Shown piece by piece: positions 45,601-56,278 of a DNA stretch of 64,000 nucleotides (within the stretch, counting starts at the first letter, position 1; the number at the start of each line of letters is the position of its first letter). A model generated the notes under the pieces. That model searched no databases, was not told the DNA's origin, and was given only the letters and a program-made list of their open reading frames with translations. The DNA lies in NCBI GenBank assembly GCA_033064195.1, contig JARBJD010000088.1:62001-126000 (forward strand), written 5' to 3'. Both the position numbers and the translations under genes were made by a program. This DNA comes from Blattamonas nauphoetae. Taxonomy: Eukaryota > Preaxostyla > Oxymonadida.

Positions 45601-47915
45601 CATCGTCAGAGTGAATTCGGCAGTGTCTGAATCAAAAGATGTTGCAACACACGAAACATGCGTGACACTCGTTGTTGGATTTGGGAGAAGATTATCTGTG
45701 CGAGTGGCAGGATACACACATCGTCGAGGAGAGGCAGATGTTGACGTGCATCCAACCATCGTCTCCGATGTGATCAGAGATGATTGCACATTGACAGTCG
45801 TGATGTCGTTGCCGGGATTGAGTTCTGCCTTATTTCCTCGAAAATTGAGAAAATTGAGCTGGATGGAACTTGCTCCGTAGAAATAGAGTGAACCTCCGCT
45901 ATACGCCCCGTAATAGCCTGTTCCTGTTGTCTGGCATGTCTCGAAGTGACAATTTGTGATTGAAGAGGATGTCGAGGCAGCGTTCCAATTGTTTGAATGC
46001 AAGCTCCCACCATGCGAGAATGATTGTGAGTTGATGAAAACACAGTTGAGCAAAGTTGACGATTTGCAGGGACAGAGATAGATTGACCCACCTGAAGAAC
46101 TCGAGCAGCCAACGAACGACGACTACTTTGCAAGGAAAGTGGCTCCTACCGATTCATAAAAGTAAATGGCACCACCGCTCCTGCCAGAGATGGCCTGACA
46201 AGCTTGGAACGAGCAGTCCTCGACAATAAGCGAGCCTGTTTGGTTGAGACGAATCGCACCGCCATCTGACGATGAGGAGCAGTCTTTGAATGTGCACAGT
46301 TTGAAGAAGGCAGATTGGGGGTGTTCTTGTTGGGTTGTGAAGTGTTGGCCGAGATGGGTTGGAGTGTCGGTCAAGCACGACCAGAACGAAGTGTTCAGAC
46401 TCAGAAGACTTCCCATCACTTTCGCATTCATGTCCACACACGCTGTTCCATAAAGATGGTTCGTGCAAGAACAGACTCGGCTGCTTGTCACAACCTGAGT
46501 CAACTTCATCCCGAACAGTTTGTTCGCTTCCCAATTTGATGGCTTGCTCGTCGTGTTCATGATCTGGCTCTTTATCAGCTGCGACGACACCTTCCAAGGC
46601 AGGGCTGCATGTTTTTCACCTGGTGCTGTCATTTCCGTTCCACTTCCAAAACCAATCAGAGGGCCAGTCCCAAATGTCAAGCAACAATCGCTGATTGAAA
46701 GTTCAGACGCTGATATCTTCAGTTCAGACGCAAATTCCCTTTCGGAAAATTCAGTCCATGGTTGTCCAGCATTCACTGCCAGATCTGACTTGTGAGAGAT
46801 TTCGGCAAGAGGCATCAGCAGAGAGAAGAGTGGTATGATCATTTAGTGTAAAGGTGTGATCCTTGGATCACACCTTTCACTTTTTATGGTATGATCATTG
46901 TCAAGAATTTTATCATCACTTCATGTCTAACTCTTCTTCAAAAAAACATCGAAAGGAGGTGTAATTTCAGTATGATCAAGGTAATGAAGTGAATTAACAC
47001 ATCTGTGCACCACATGGAAGAACAGTCTTCTTCACGTCTTCGGAGACGATTTGTAGAAATAACATCATCTCCATTCGTTGAATTTTGAAACACAGAGATG
47101 GTACTTATCTCTTTTCAGCGAAAAAGAGACACGATAAACGATAGCAGGTGAAGTGTGATGGTCGTTCTGGATCGTGCCACAAAAAAGTACACTATGGAAA
47201 CTCGAAAAAATTATTTTCCACATTTCACCTCATTTAGCGAGAATTAGTTGTTTTCTTGATAAAATAGGTGAAATGGAAGAGATATCGGTGAAATGGGGCG
47301 TATGATCATTTTTGGTATGATCAACATGATCACACTCTTGTCCCTGGGCATCAGGGAGACGAGAGAGGACGAAATGTGACGACAGTTCCAGACATCCAGA
47401 GAACTTCCAATATCACCTGACTGTCCATCCGCCATCCCGATCAGCATCACAAACGGACTGTTCATCCCGTTTGAGCGAATATCACTCTCCGACACTGTCA
47501 AACATGATGATGAAACTGACGCAATCAGAGAGGAGCGTCCTTCGCTGTGAAGGCAGAGTGATCTCAGTGAAACTGTCGAATTTCGAATCTTGAAGATCGA
47601 CAACTGCCAATCCTCATCAGAACTGGGCGAATCAAGTCCATTTTTGGTTTCAGTTCCGAGAGCGTTTCGTTCAACAGAGATATGGAGTTCAGTCTTCATT
47701 CCTTCAAGAGTCAACGTCCTTGAAATCACTGGGTATCCACACGAAGAGAAGACGCCATTGGGAAGATGGATCAGGTCATTTCTGTTCCGTTTCATTGAGT
47801 TTGATGGTCGGATATGCTCGTCCAGGAACAGGCGGAGAGATCTGGTTCCCGTTTCCTTCCCACCCGAAGCAACAGCTAGTGAGAGAGTTGCGGCAAAAAA
47901 GCGAATGAGAGTCAT
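42643..47915 (-). pseudogene. K3: K-family surface protein split by a 528-bp element; one in-frame TAG
   Basis: Coding parts 47915-47347 and 46810-42643 give 1,579 codons in one frame ending TGA. The only break besides the element is TAG at codon 419 (46123-46125), where K2 has TCG. Signal peptide FFAATLSLAVASG; Pmp-like beta-helix (GGAIRL, GGAIYF, GGSLHS, FRGNKA); Ig-like repeats with one unit of about 115 residues fewer than K1 and K2; second beta-helix; membrane helix about 1243 (WWIPLLVSLVCLLIL) with RQRKQNNHK; pseudokinase tail (RWRAPE, LGMVLWEVWTEEVPW, CLSFDPKNRPSLKDV) that also lacks HRD and DFG. The cytoplasmic part is clearly different from K1/K2 while the ectodomain is alike, so the parts have separate histories. 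Confidence 0.85.
46819..47346. mobile_element. Non-autonomous hAT-like element, 528 bp, 8-bp target duplication
   Basis: Flanked by GGCATCAG at 46811-46818 and 47347-47354. Inverted ends start CAG(A/G)GA(G/C)AAGAGTG. The sequence GGTATGATCA recurs four times or so inside (near 46830, 46888, 47308, 47325), plausible subterminal sites. Removing it gives SLMPLAEISH in K3, matching SLMPLAELTH of K2. Too short for a transposase gene; AT-rich. Confidence 0.85.
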
Positions 47916-48099
47916 CAAGTGATGTTTGTGTTGCTTGGAGAGTGGATCAAAGTATTATTAGTATCTTTCCTTCTCATCATTTTCTCATCAATCACTCAGT
48001 TAGGTTGATGATTCGTTGTGGACACGAGTGACAATGGATAAATCGCCTTTCACTCATTTCTATCCCGAAGTTAACTCGACTGATTCGAGAGAATCTGTG

Positions 48100-49023
48100 T
48101 CAAAGAAACTCGGTGAAAGGAATCGTTTCGTCCATTTTCACTTCCAGTTCCATCCGAGTTGAATTATCCTCGTCCAGTTCTTTCACAAGAGTGCTTCCGA
48201 TCAAACTAGTCTCCATTCGGAGAGCACAGACAGGGGCACTCAAGGAGGATTCGTGCTCAGTCAGACCAAACGAGAAGAGAGGGCCAGTTCCTTCGATCAG
48301 ATGCTTCGATTCCAACGAGATGCCACTTCCAACGACAGTGACCGTTTCGATTGAGGTGGTTGGCATATCAGACCAATTGGGAGAAGGAGAGGAGAGAAGT
48401 GGCGGGTGTGGATGGGATAAACCAACAAACGGTGGAATTGAATCGGTTGTCGAGTGGAGATGAACGTTGTAAAGTATGACGGTTGATTCTGGAGTGTTCC
48501 CTTCATTTTCTGATGTTCTTATCACGAAAGGGGAAATATGGTTGCTTGATGTGATCAGGCTGTCTGAAAAACGCACAATTGAGGTCACAATTGAGCAGAT
48601 TGATTTCAGCTCGGAATTGATAAGAACGTGGACTCCAGCCACAGAAAATGTGGAATTTGTGATCTCAAACATAAATATTGTGGCAAATGACTGATGATCA
48701 CTGCATTGAGGGGATGAATTCGACAGTCTTGTCTTGGAGGGCTGCTTCAGGGATGATGCAGAACGTCCGGAATTTGGTGAATCGTGTTCCTGGAATAGGA
48801 ATGTGGTATTACTGCCAATCACTGAGATGTTTTCCGATCGGATTGGAAATGTCGAGGTGATGACGACATCCTTGTTGAGCCTCAAGATCTTTGACTCGGG
48901 CTGATTTTTTTCATTTTCGTTGCAAGTTTGGATACTTTGAAGTGATTGCAAAGAGGATAGGAATTGTGACGCAGGTGATTGAGTGGAGAAGAGGAGGGTG
49001 ACGATGAAGATGAGGCTGGTCAT
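48100..49023 (-). CDS. K4: short secreted beta-helix protein, amino-terminal half of a K-type gene (307 aa)
   Basis: Starts at ATG 49023 (MTSLIFIVTLLFSTQSPAS, a signal peptide) and stops with TGA. The middle, FMFEITNSTFSVAGVHV, and the end, LIEGTGPLFSFGLTE, match IRNSTVSLTSL and TGPLIGFGSG of K1-K3, so it belongs to the same family but is far more diverged. It stops (TEFL) before the Pmp-like repeats, with no membrane helix, so it is either a secreted short form or the stub of a longer gene cut by the junction with K3. No decay is visible inside it. Confidence 0.7.
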   Translation of the reverse strand: MTSLIFIVTLLFSTQSPASQFLSSLQSLQSIQTCNENEKNQPESKILRLNKDVVITSTFPIRSENISVIGSNTTFLFQEHDSPNSGRSASSLKQPSKTRLSNSSPQCSDHQSFATIFMFEITNSTFSVAGVHVLINSELKSICSIVTSIVRFSDSLITSSNHISPFVIRTSENEGNTPESTVILYNVHLHSTTDSIPPFVGLSHPHPPLLSSPSPNWSDMPTTSIETVTVVGSGISLESKHLIEGTGPLFSFGLTEHESSLSAPVCALRMETSLIGSTLVKELDEDNSTRMELEVKMDETIPFTEFL

Positions 49024-49026
49024 CAC

Positions 49027-50036
49027 CGTGTTGGAATAAATCCTTGTTCCGGTAAGCCCAAAATTATTGCATTGTGATCATATCAGACCTGGTATTTCAA
49101 AGAAGATTGTGTCTTCATGCTAATATAGTTGTCTAGCTCGGGAAATCGTTCCGACATTTGGTGTATGAAAGGAGGACTTCAACAAGGGTATCGAGAGAAA
49201 AAACGATCAAAACTGGAACGAGACCGTGAAATTGTGTTGGAGGATTTGATTTGTTAGGGATGGATGGATAAATGTCGTTGAGAACGGAAACAAGTTTTGT
49301 ATTTTGTCCTGACTTCTCGCTCTTCGTAGAATGGAAAACGGATTCACTGATGATTCCATTCTTCGAAGAGAGAAGACAATAGATTCGATGTAAAGTGTGA
49401 CTGAGAACGCGAAAGCTGAAAAACGAAAACAACAAACGAGATTCCAACTGGGTTGATTGTTTAAAGTACTCGGCGAGATTCCTCCATTCACAACTGACTG
49501 CTCTGAAGCCATCGAGGAGTCTTCTAATACGTTTGTTGCGAGAGTCATCCCGAAGTACTTAAGTATGGGTTGAGTCGGAGAGATGAACCGTTTTCGCATT
49601 TTCACCCTCAAAATCACATTCGACACACTCAAACAAGATCAAATCCATTTGAAATGCCTTCATCAAAAACAAGAGTGCCCAATTTCCGCTTAAATTTGAT
49701 GATGATGGGATGGACAGCTCTGAACCGGAAATCCTGTCGCAAGACGAGATCGAGAGGATGACATATCTGCCCTCCACGAGTGTCGCGTGTTCCGATGATC
49801 GAAATCTGCACGAAAGTGGTTGGATTGTCCACAGAATGCTGGCACTCGCTCCTCTGTTGGGAGAAAGGCAGCCGAACTGGCCTGTCTTCGCGAGAGAGAT
49901 GACGATGAGGAGTGCAGTTTCGAAGATCGGGACAGCGACGATCATGCAAGGAATTCTATGTTCAGACAAGGAGCATCACGAAATGAGTGGAAGAGCGAAG
50001 GTCACTGCATCGACAGCCGACCTGGTTACGTCAGAG
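49027..50036 (-). pseudogene. B2 relic: first exon and upstream region of a B-family gene
   Basis: 49445-49555 encodes MTLATNVLEDSSM then SEQSVVNGGISPS, equivalent to exon 1 of B3 and B4, followed on the minus strand by GTTTGT and, about 37 nt on, CTCAG. Exon 2 is no longer recognisable (49390-49440) and exons 3-6 are absent; 49133-49380 has no detectable gene. The 450 bp upstream of the ATG (49560-50036) resembles the spacers before B3 and B4 and abuts the stop codon of B3. Confidence 0.65.
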
Positions 50037-53000
50037 TTAGTCCACATTGAATGACTGTTTGACTCTGAACTGTTTCGAAAGTGTCTTCAATTTTTGATTT
50101 GTGTTCACGCCGATCCCCACCACTCGCAGTTCAAACGTATCGTCCCACCCTTCTTCCCTCAAAACGACTTCTCGTCTCTTCAGTCGCTCGGGTTTGTCTC
50201 TCTTCCATTCACAGATTCTGCGAAACATGCTCTCGAAGACGTCACAGAAAAGCGAGTCTTCTTCCATCTCGGCCATCGTTCGCATTTCCCAATTCACAAA
50301 CGCGGACACAATGTCGGCATCAAGTTCGTCCAATCGAAGATCCATGTTTCTGATGTGATGGTGGGTGAGGTAGATGCACGAATCGATCATATTTCGTTTT
50401 TCTTCATTCAAAACGAGTCTGTTCGAAGTGCGGAACATGCTTTTGATGAATTCCTTGGTTGGTTGGAGCACAGAAGCACGAATGGGATGATATAGTGGAA
50501 ATTTAACCCGATACTTTGATTTAACCCGATACTTTTCCCCCATTTTTTGGACCCCTCTTTCCATCCATCCCATATTTCTCGGAACCCATAAATTTTTGGG
50601 GCCCACCATTTCCGGGTTGGATATCTACCCTCCCCCATCAATCACTTGAGGCAGAAATCGAACCTCCAAAATAGGATCCACGGGTGGGGTCTCCTATTTA
50701 GGAGTCTTTTTTTCTGATTTTTTGACCCTTTTGGCTCCCAAATAGGAGGTCCTTAACATTTAAGCTTAGGACAGCCGAACTTCACGACCACTTTTCTCCA
50801 CGCCTGTTCATGATTTTTCAATCCCAGTTCATTTCTGGTGATTTGGGATGGTTTTCTCTCAAAATGACAATTTTTTGAAAAATCTTGGGGGGATCTGGGT
50901 GGAAATTTAGGGTGAAATATTGATTTGCCTGTATAACAAGCTTAGGATCTTGAAAACTTGTTTTGATCATATCTCCACAACCAGACATGGTCCAGACATG
51001 AAACTTTTACCAATATGGATGTTTTGTTGAGAAGTATTTTTTTCGGAAGATTTTGCGAATTGTCGAAGACCTCCTATTTTGGAGGTTTGTGGTTTTTTCG
51101 AGTTTTTCTCAGAATCTCCACCTCCTTCTCACTCTCTGAGAACAAATCTGTCCAAAATGATGATTTGGATTCGATTCCGATGGTGTCTCCACCATTTTAA
51201 CCGAATTTGGAGACGGGTGCATCTTCACATGTCAAGTGACAGCTCACCTTCAGAACCACGGTTAAAAACCAAAAAAAATATCTCAACTGCCGCAAGGGGA
51301 GTTTTTCAAAATTTTCCGAAAAAATACTTCTCAACAAAACATCCATATTGGTAAAAGTTTCATGTCTGGACCATGTCTGGTTGTGGAGATATGATCAAAA
51401 CAAGTTTTCAAGATCCTAAGCTTGTTATACAGGCAAATCAATATTTCACCCTAAATTTCCACCCAGATCCCCCCAAGATTTTTCATTTTTCAAAAAATTG
51501 TCATTTTGAGAGAAAACCATCCCAAATCACCAGAAATGAACTGGGATTGAAAAATCATGAACAGGCGTGGAGAAAAGTGGTCGTGAAGTTCGGCTGTCCT
51601 AAGCTTAAATGTTAAGGACCTCCTATTTGGGAGCCAAAAAGGGTCAAAAAATCAGAAAAAAAAGACTCCTAAATAGGAGACCCCACCCGTGGATCCTATT
51701 TTGGAGGTTCGATTTCTGCCTCAAGTGATTGATGGGGGAGGGTAGATATCCAACCCGGAAATGGTGGGCCCCAAAAATTTATGGGTTCCGAGAAATATGG
51801 GATGGATGGAAAGAGGGGTCCAAAAAATGGGGGAAAAGTATCGGGTTAAATCAAAGTATCGGGTTAAATTTCCACTATATCGTTCAAAACATGGTGCTTC
51901 GTCATCATACCCTATCGGGCACAACATCCAGGCTGTGAATCTTCGGAGTTGGACGTGTGTTTCGGACTCGGTGAGAGGAAGGGAAACAAAATCGACAGTT
52001 TCAAACATCCGACCAACCAGATTAGTTGTCCTGAACTGTTCCTTCTTCCATTCAAACTCAATAATGATGTTTGTGATGGTGTGGATTGTGTACTGTGTGA
52101 CTTTTTTGTGATTGAGCTTGAGAGAGTTGAGAATGAGGTCAAGGAAGGATGGATCGTCGAGAATGATTGTTTTGATGGAAGTTCTGTGGGGATCTGTGAA
52201 GAAGAATGAGACGGTCATTAATAAAAACCATTCAGAGCTCACGAACTCTTCACACTTGCTTTTGAGAGATAAGAGAGAAATATCCTTTGGTGGGTCATCT
52301 CCAGAAACCAATGGAGTGGATGGTGAAGAGTCGGAGGGAAGAGAAGCGATGAGATTGTCGATGTCCGAAATGTTCGTGAGAATCGTCGTCAGGGTTTCTT
52401 TCACAAAGAGAATCAATTCATGAATGATCTCAGAACCAATCTGAAATGACAAGAAATGATTGAAAAGAGTGAAACACACTTCGATTGGTGGAGTGGCGTT
52501 CAACAGAAGAAGTGGGAGGGAGAGTGTTGTTGAACAAAATCCAAGGGTAGAGTTGATGAAAAAAGGATCATCATTCATGAGCTGGATGTATTTTGGGAGG
52601 TGTGAAAGATCGGTTGGGAGATTAGTTTGGAATTGGGAGAAAACGATTCGGAGTTTCTTTGCCAGAGCAGCCAGGAACGAGAGACCAGAATATTGTTGGT
52701 GTGGGGAAGATGATGGGAAGAGGGGTGAGGGGAGGAGGGCGAAAGCAGGTGGATTCGGATTGATGGGATTGTAAAGAGCAACGAGAGAAGCGGAGGCGAT
52801 TCCGCGATGAGAAAACAGAGTGAGTCGAGCCAAAGTAGTGATCACAGCAGGTGGGGGTGATGACTTCCTAATTGTCTTGAGTATGGAAAAGACGAAATCC
52901 TTTTGTTGGAGAAAAATAGAGTCGACGATTTCAGGTTCGAAAAAGAGAGAATCCATGCAAGAACAACACTGAAAACAAAATGAAGAAGAAGAAAGAATGA

Positions 53001-53626
53001 AACACACTGATTCCAATGCAGGACAATACCGCCAATCTCCAAATTTGGTGATCACGAAAGAAGGGATTTCAGAGGAAAGCGACGAGCGAACGAACGAGGG
53101 TGATTTTGAATCTGAAAGAAGCAAGAAATGAAGACATCCATCATCACAACCAAGAAAACCACAAACAAAGAATCTCAAGCAATTTCATCAGTTCAGCCTG
53201 AAATTAAAGCGAGAATGAACAAAAGAGAAATGGAGAGACCACAAGTCCAGATGAATGTGTTCCACAACACAGCTGAGAGAGATATCGACACCAATCATCA
53301 AAAGTGTCTTCCGATCCACTTTCTGAAACACATCCAAAACATCACAAACAGTCAACAATAAATTGATGAAGAAAACAAGAATACACACGAGATGCCACTT
53401 TCTGCAATTCCCACAGTGTGTCAGCAATAATATCTTCATCTCTGCCATGCAATCTTTCGAGGAGTGAGGAGATGTTGGACTGAAAACGAGAAGTTGGATC
53501 ACGAAGTCGACAAACCAGATTCCAATTGGGTGAACAGTTCAAAGCACTCGGTGAGAGATCACCATTCACAACAGACTGCTCTGAAGTCATCGAGGAGTCA
53601 CCTGATCCGTTTGTTGTCAGAGTCAT
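50037..53626 (-). pseudogene. B3: six-exon B-family gene split by a foldback element in its last exon
   Basis: Exons 53516-53626, 53387-53479, 53167-53197, 53008-53111, 52480-52968, then 52440-51878 joined to 50490-50037. With one TA kept they give 615 codons ending TAA. Introns of 36, 189, 55, 39 and 39 nt, all GT-AG, at the same places as in B1. Exon 1 encodes MTLTTNGSGDSSM. The end reads QSFNVD then TAA; B5 has TCA at that codon and runs two codons further. Apart from the insertion no damage is seen. Predicted helical solenoid with charged carboxyl end; function unknown. Confidence 0.82.
50493..51877. mobile_element. Foldback (palindromic) DNA element FB-1, 1,385 bp, TA target
   Basis: Two inverted arms of about 560 bp flank a loop of about 265 bp (51049-51313). 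Ends read TAGTGGAAATTTAACCCG and its complement; TA lies outside each (50491-50492, 51878-51879). The paralogous site in B4 (near 56732, GGACGATATTGTTC) is empty with a single TA, which fixes the ends. Arms differ by a few short indels (a 7-nt tandem unit and homopolymer lengths). No coding capacity. Internal blocks are shared with the element at 54530-55912, so both form one family. Confidence 0.92.
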
Positions 53627-54199
53627 TCACAACTAATCTATTATGGGTTCACTTTCAGTTTCTTTCGCATTTTCCATTTTTATCGTCTCAACTCTACATT
53701 CATCAGAATCAAACAAGAATTTATTCATCTGAAATGCCTTCATCCAGAAGAATAGTGTCCAATTTCGAATTCTGGTTGGTGATGTCTGTTCTGCGTTCTC
53801 TGTTCGAGAAATCCTGCCCCAAAACGAGATGGAGAGGATGACAAAGATCGATGAAGCACGAGGCAGCGAATGTACTGACATTTTCCTGCTTCATTCGGAA
53901 GGTCGTTCCACATTGGTCGCTAGATTCAACGATGAAAGAATGCCTGCTCACTCCTCCCTTCGAGTGCAATCTCCACTTGCGAGCCAGGCCTGACAGATCT
54001 GCCCGTCTCACAGAACAGTGATGGACGAGTCGTTCGAGCCGAAGATTGAGAAGATGCTTCAGTTCATTACATTCACACCATCCTTCACTCCCAAACCTGG
54101 CAGCGTGTGTTTGCAGCTCACATCATTCAGAGGCTGGTCGACATGGACATGGACGTGGCAGCAGGCAGGCAGACAGACAGACCACACGCGAAGTGAATT

Positions 54200-54466
54200 G
54201 TGTCCAACAGCAATCTCAGCTCAGTCCTTGTTGTGTTGCTCGTGCTGTCCGACAACATCAACCTCGACCTGCCCATTCAGATTTCGTGGTGGCCCAAGGC
54301 GTTTGGCTATCCGCTTGGCGTGTTCAATCACTCCGATGAGTCTTTTGTGAATGGATCAGCTGAAATACGAAGTGTCGTCGACAGACACTGGAGTCGTCTC
54401 GCATCGGCAGAAAGTGCTGCACGACTGCTCAGACTGACACAGACACCCAGCAACAGCATGTCTTGA
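54200..54466 (+). pseudogene. Plus-strand open frame in B spacer, unknown (88 codons), copy at 59601-59954
   Basis: Both spacer copies keep the same frame with protein-like content (NLSSVLVVLLVLSDNINLDL, WWPKAFGYPLGVFNHSDES, RHWSRLASAESAARLLRL). The copy at 59601-59954 is 117 codons because its upstream part is still in frame. A second stretch downstream (HLSMFALLRLVEEWERQ) in both spacers may belong to it. It looks like the relic of a helical host gene caught in the duplicated unit; no homologue recognised. Confidence 0.4.
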
Positions 54467-54529
54467 TTCGCTCTCGTTTCCACTCAACGAGACAATTCAT
54501 GAAACACATCGATCGGCTTCGGTGGCGTA

Positions 54530-55912
54530 TAGTCACGTGAAAACCCGGGAATATCAGGAAAACCCGAGAATATTTTCAGATTCTCCAATTTTTTGTCCCC
54601 ATCGGTTACCCATAACTCCGGACCCAAACATTTTTAGGTCACAACTGTTTCTGGAAGGACATCGACATGATGTCATGAATCGATTGAGGTAGAAATTGAA
54701 CCTCCAAAATAGGACACCGGGCTGGGGTCTCCTATTTTGGAACTTTTTTTGACCCCATTTTTGACCATCAAAAAATAGAGGTCCTTAACATTTAAGCTTA
54801 GGAAAGTCGAACTTCACGACCACTTTTCTCCACGCCTGTTCAAGATTGTTCTTTCTCGTTTCATTTATGATGGTTTGGGATGGTTTTCTCACGAAATAAC
54901 AATTTTTTGAAAAATGAAAAATCTTGGGGGGACTTGGGGGAAAAGTCAAAATGAAAAAGTGATTTCCCTGTATAATAAGCTTAGGACCCTGAAAACTTGT
55001 TTTGATCATATCTCCACAACCAGGCATAGTTCCGACATGAAGTTTTCACCAATATGGATGTTTTGTTTGATCATAATTTTTTCTAAATTTTTTGAGAGTT
55101 TTCGATGACTTCCTATTTAGGAGGTCAAGGCACTTTTTTAAACTTTCAAATCGGTAGTGTGCCCAAATTTTCCTCAATTTTCAACTTTTAACAAAAATAA
55201 TCATTTCTACATGATTGTGGCTCTGACACCACTCTTTCGATGAAATTTGAGGATGAGATGACTCTTAGAAGAAAAATGCTGCTAAGACTGATAGACACAG
55301 GGCAAAAAATCCAAAAATTATCTCAACTGCCGCAGGGGGATTTTTTTCAAAATTTTCAGAAAAAATTATGATCAAACAAAACATCCATATTGGTGAAAAC
55401 TTCATGTCGGAACTATGCCTGGTTGTGGAGATATGATCAAAACAAGTTTTCAGGGTCCTAAGCTTATTATACAGGGAAATCACTTTTTCATTTTGACTTT
55501 TCCCCCAAGTCCCCCCAAGATTTTTCATTTTTCAAAAAATTGTTATTTCGTGAGAAAACCATCCCAAACCATCATAAATGAAACGAGAAAGAACAATCTT
55601 GAACAGGCGTGGAGAAAAGTGGTCGTGAAGTTCGACTTTCCTAAGCTTAAATGTTAAGGACCTCTATTTTTTGATGGTCAAAAATGGGGTCAAAAAAAGT
55701 TCCAAAATAGGAGACCCCAGCCCGGTGTCCTATTTTGGAGGTTCAATTTCTACCTCAATCGATTCATGACATCATGTCGATGTCCTTCCAGAAACAGTTG
55801 TGACCTAAAAATGTTTGGGTCCGGAGTTATGGGTAACCGATGGGGACAAAAAATTGGAGAATCTGAAAATATTCTCGGGTTTTCCTGATATTCCCGGGTT
55901 TTCACGTGACTA
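54530..55912. mobile_element. Foldback (palindromic) DNA element FB-2, 1,383 bp, TA target
   Basis: Arms 54530-55084 and 55358-55912, 555 bp each, appear to be exact or nearly exact reverse complements; the loop is 273 bp. Ends read TAGTCACGTGAAAACCCG. TA lies at 54528-54529 and 55913-55914. The duplicate spacer has the empty site with one TA at 60016-60017 (GGCGTATTCG), so the insertion is younger than the duplication or was lost cleanly from the other copy. It shares inner blocks with FB-1 (TTAACATTTAAGCTTAGGA; TTCACGACCACTTTTCTCC). Confidence 0.93.
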
Positions 55913-56278
55913 TATTCGTGCAATGTTGTGTGTGAGCCAGCGAAGAAGCGAACAGACAGGGCGGATCCGGTAGGGTGATCTCGTCAGATGGAGCGGTCAA
56001 TTCCAGTTGAACAATCCAGACGATGATCCCACGGCGATCGTTTCGTCTCATCTCTCCATGTTCGCTCTTCTCCGTTTGGTGGAAGAGTGGGAGCGACAGT
56101 CAGACACTTCATAAACTCCAATCGAGATACTTCCAGTTTCAACACGATGAGATGAGAAGTTAGGTGAACTCGGAACAGTGACGATCATGCAAGGAAAGTG
56201 TTTTCAGACAAGGAGCATCACGAAAGGAGTGGAAGAGCGAAGGTCATCGGATCGACAGCCGACCTGGTTACGTCAGAG

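Larger units (their letters stand above)
53627..56278. repeat. Spacer upstream of B3, duplicate of 59064-60375, carrying a foldback element
   Basis: Without the element at 54530-55912 the spacer is about 1.27 kb and matches 59064-60375 closely, including a long exact tract (for example from TCGTGCAATGTTGTGTGTG). B3, B4 and their spacers are therefore tandem duplicates. It should contain the promoter of B3 and the 3' end signals of B4. Confidence 0.8.

Noticed and set aside
30255-47915. Full reassignment of TAA/TAG to glutamine as in Streblomastix
   Set aside because: Only three TAGs occur in nearly 4,900 K codons, they align with Ser not Gln, and C4, B3 and B4 appear to end at TAG or TAA. 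Rare read-through stays open as a finding.
51885-53178. B3 as a 485-codon single-exon gene ending in KFLGPTISGLD-type sequence
   Set aside because: The last part of that frame is read from the foldback element arm; the true last exon continues beyond the element at 50490.
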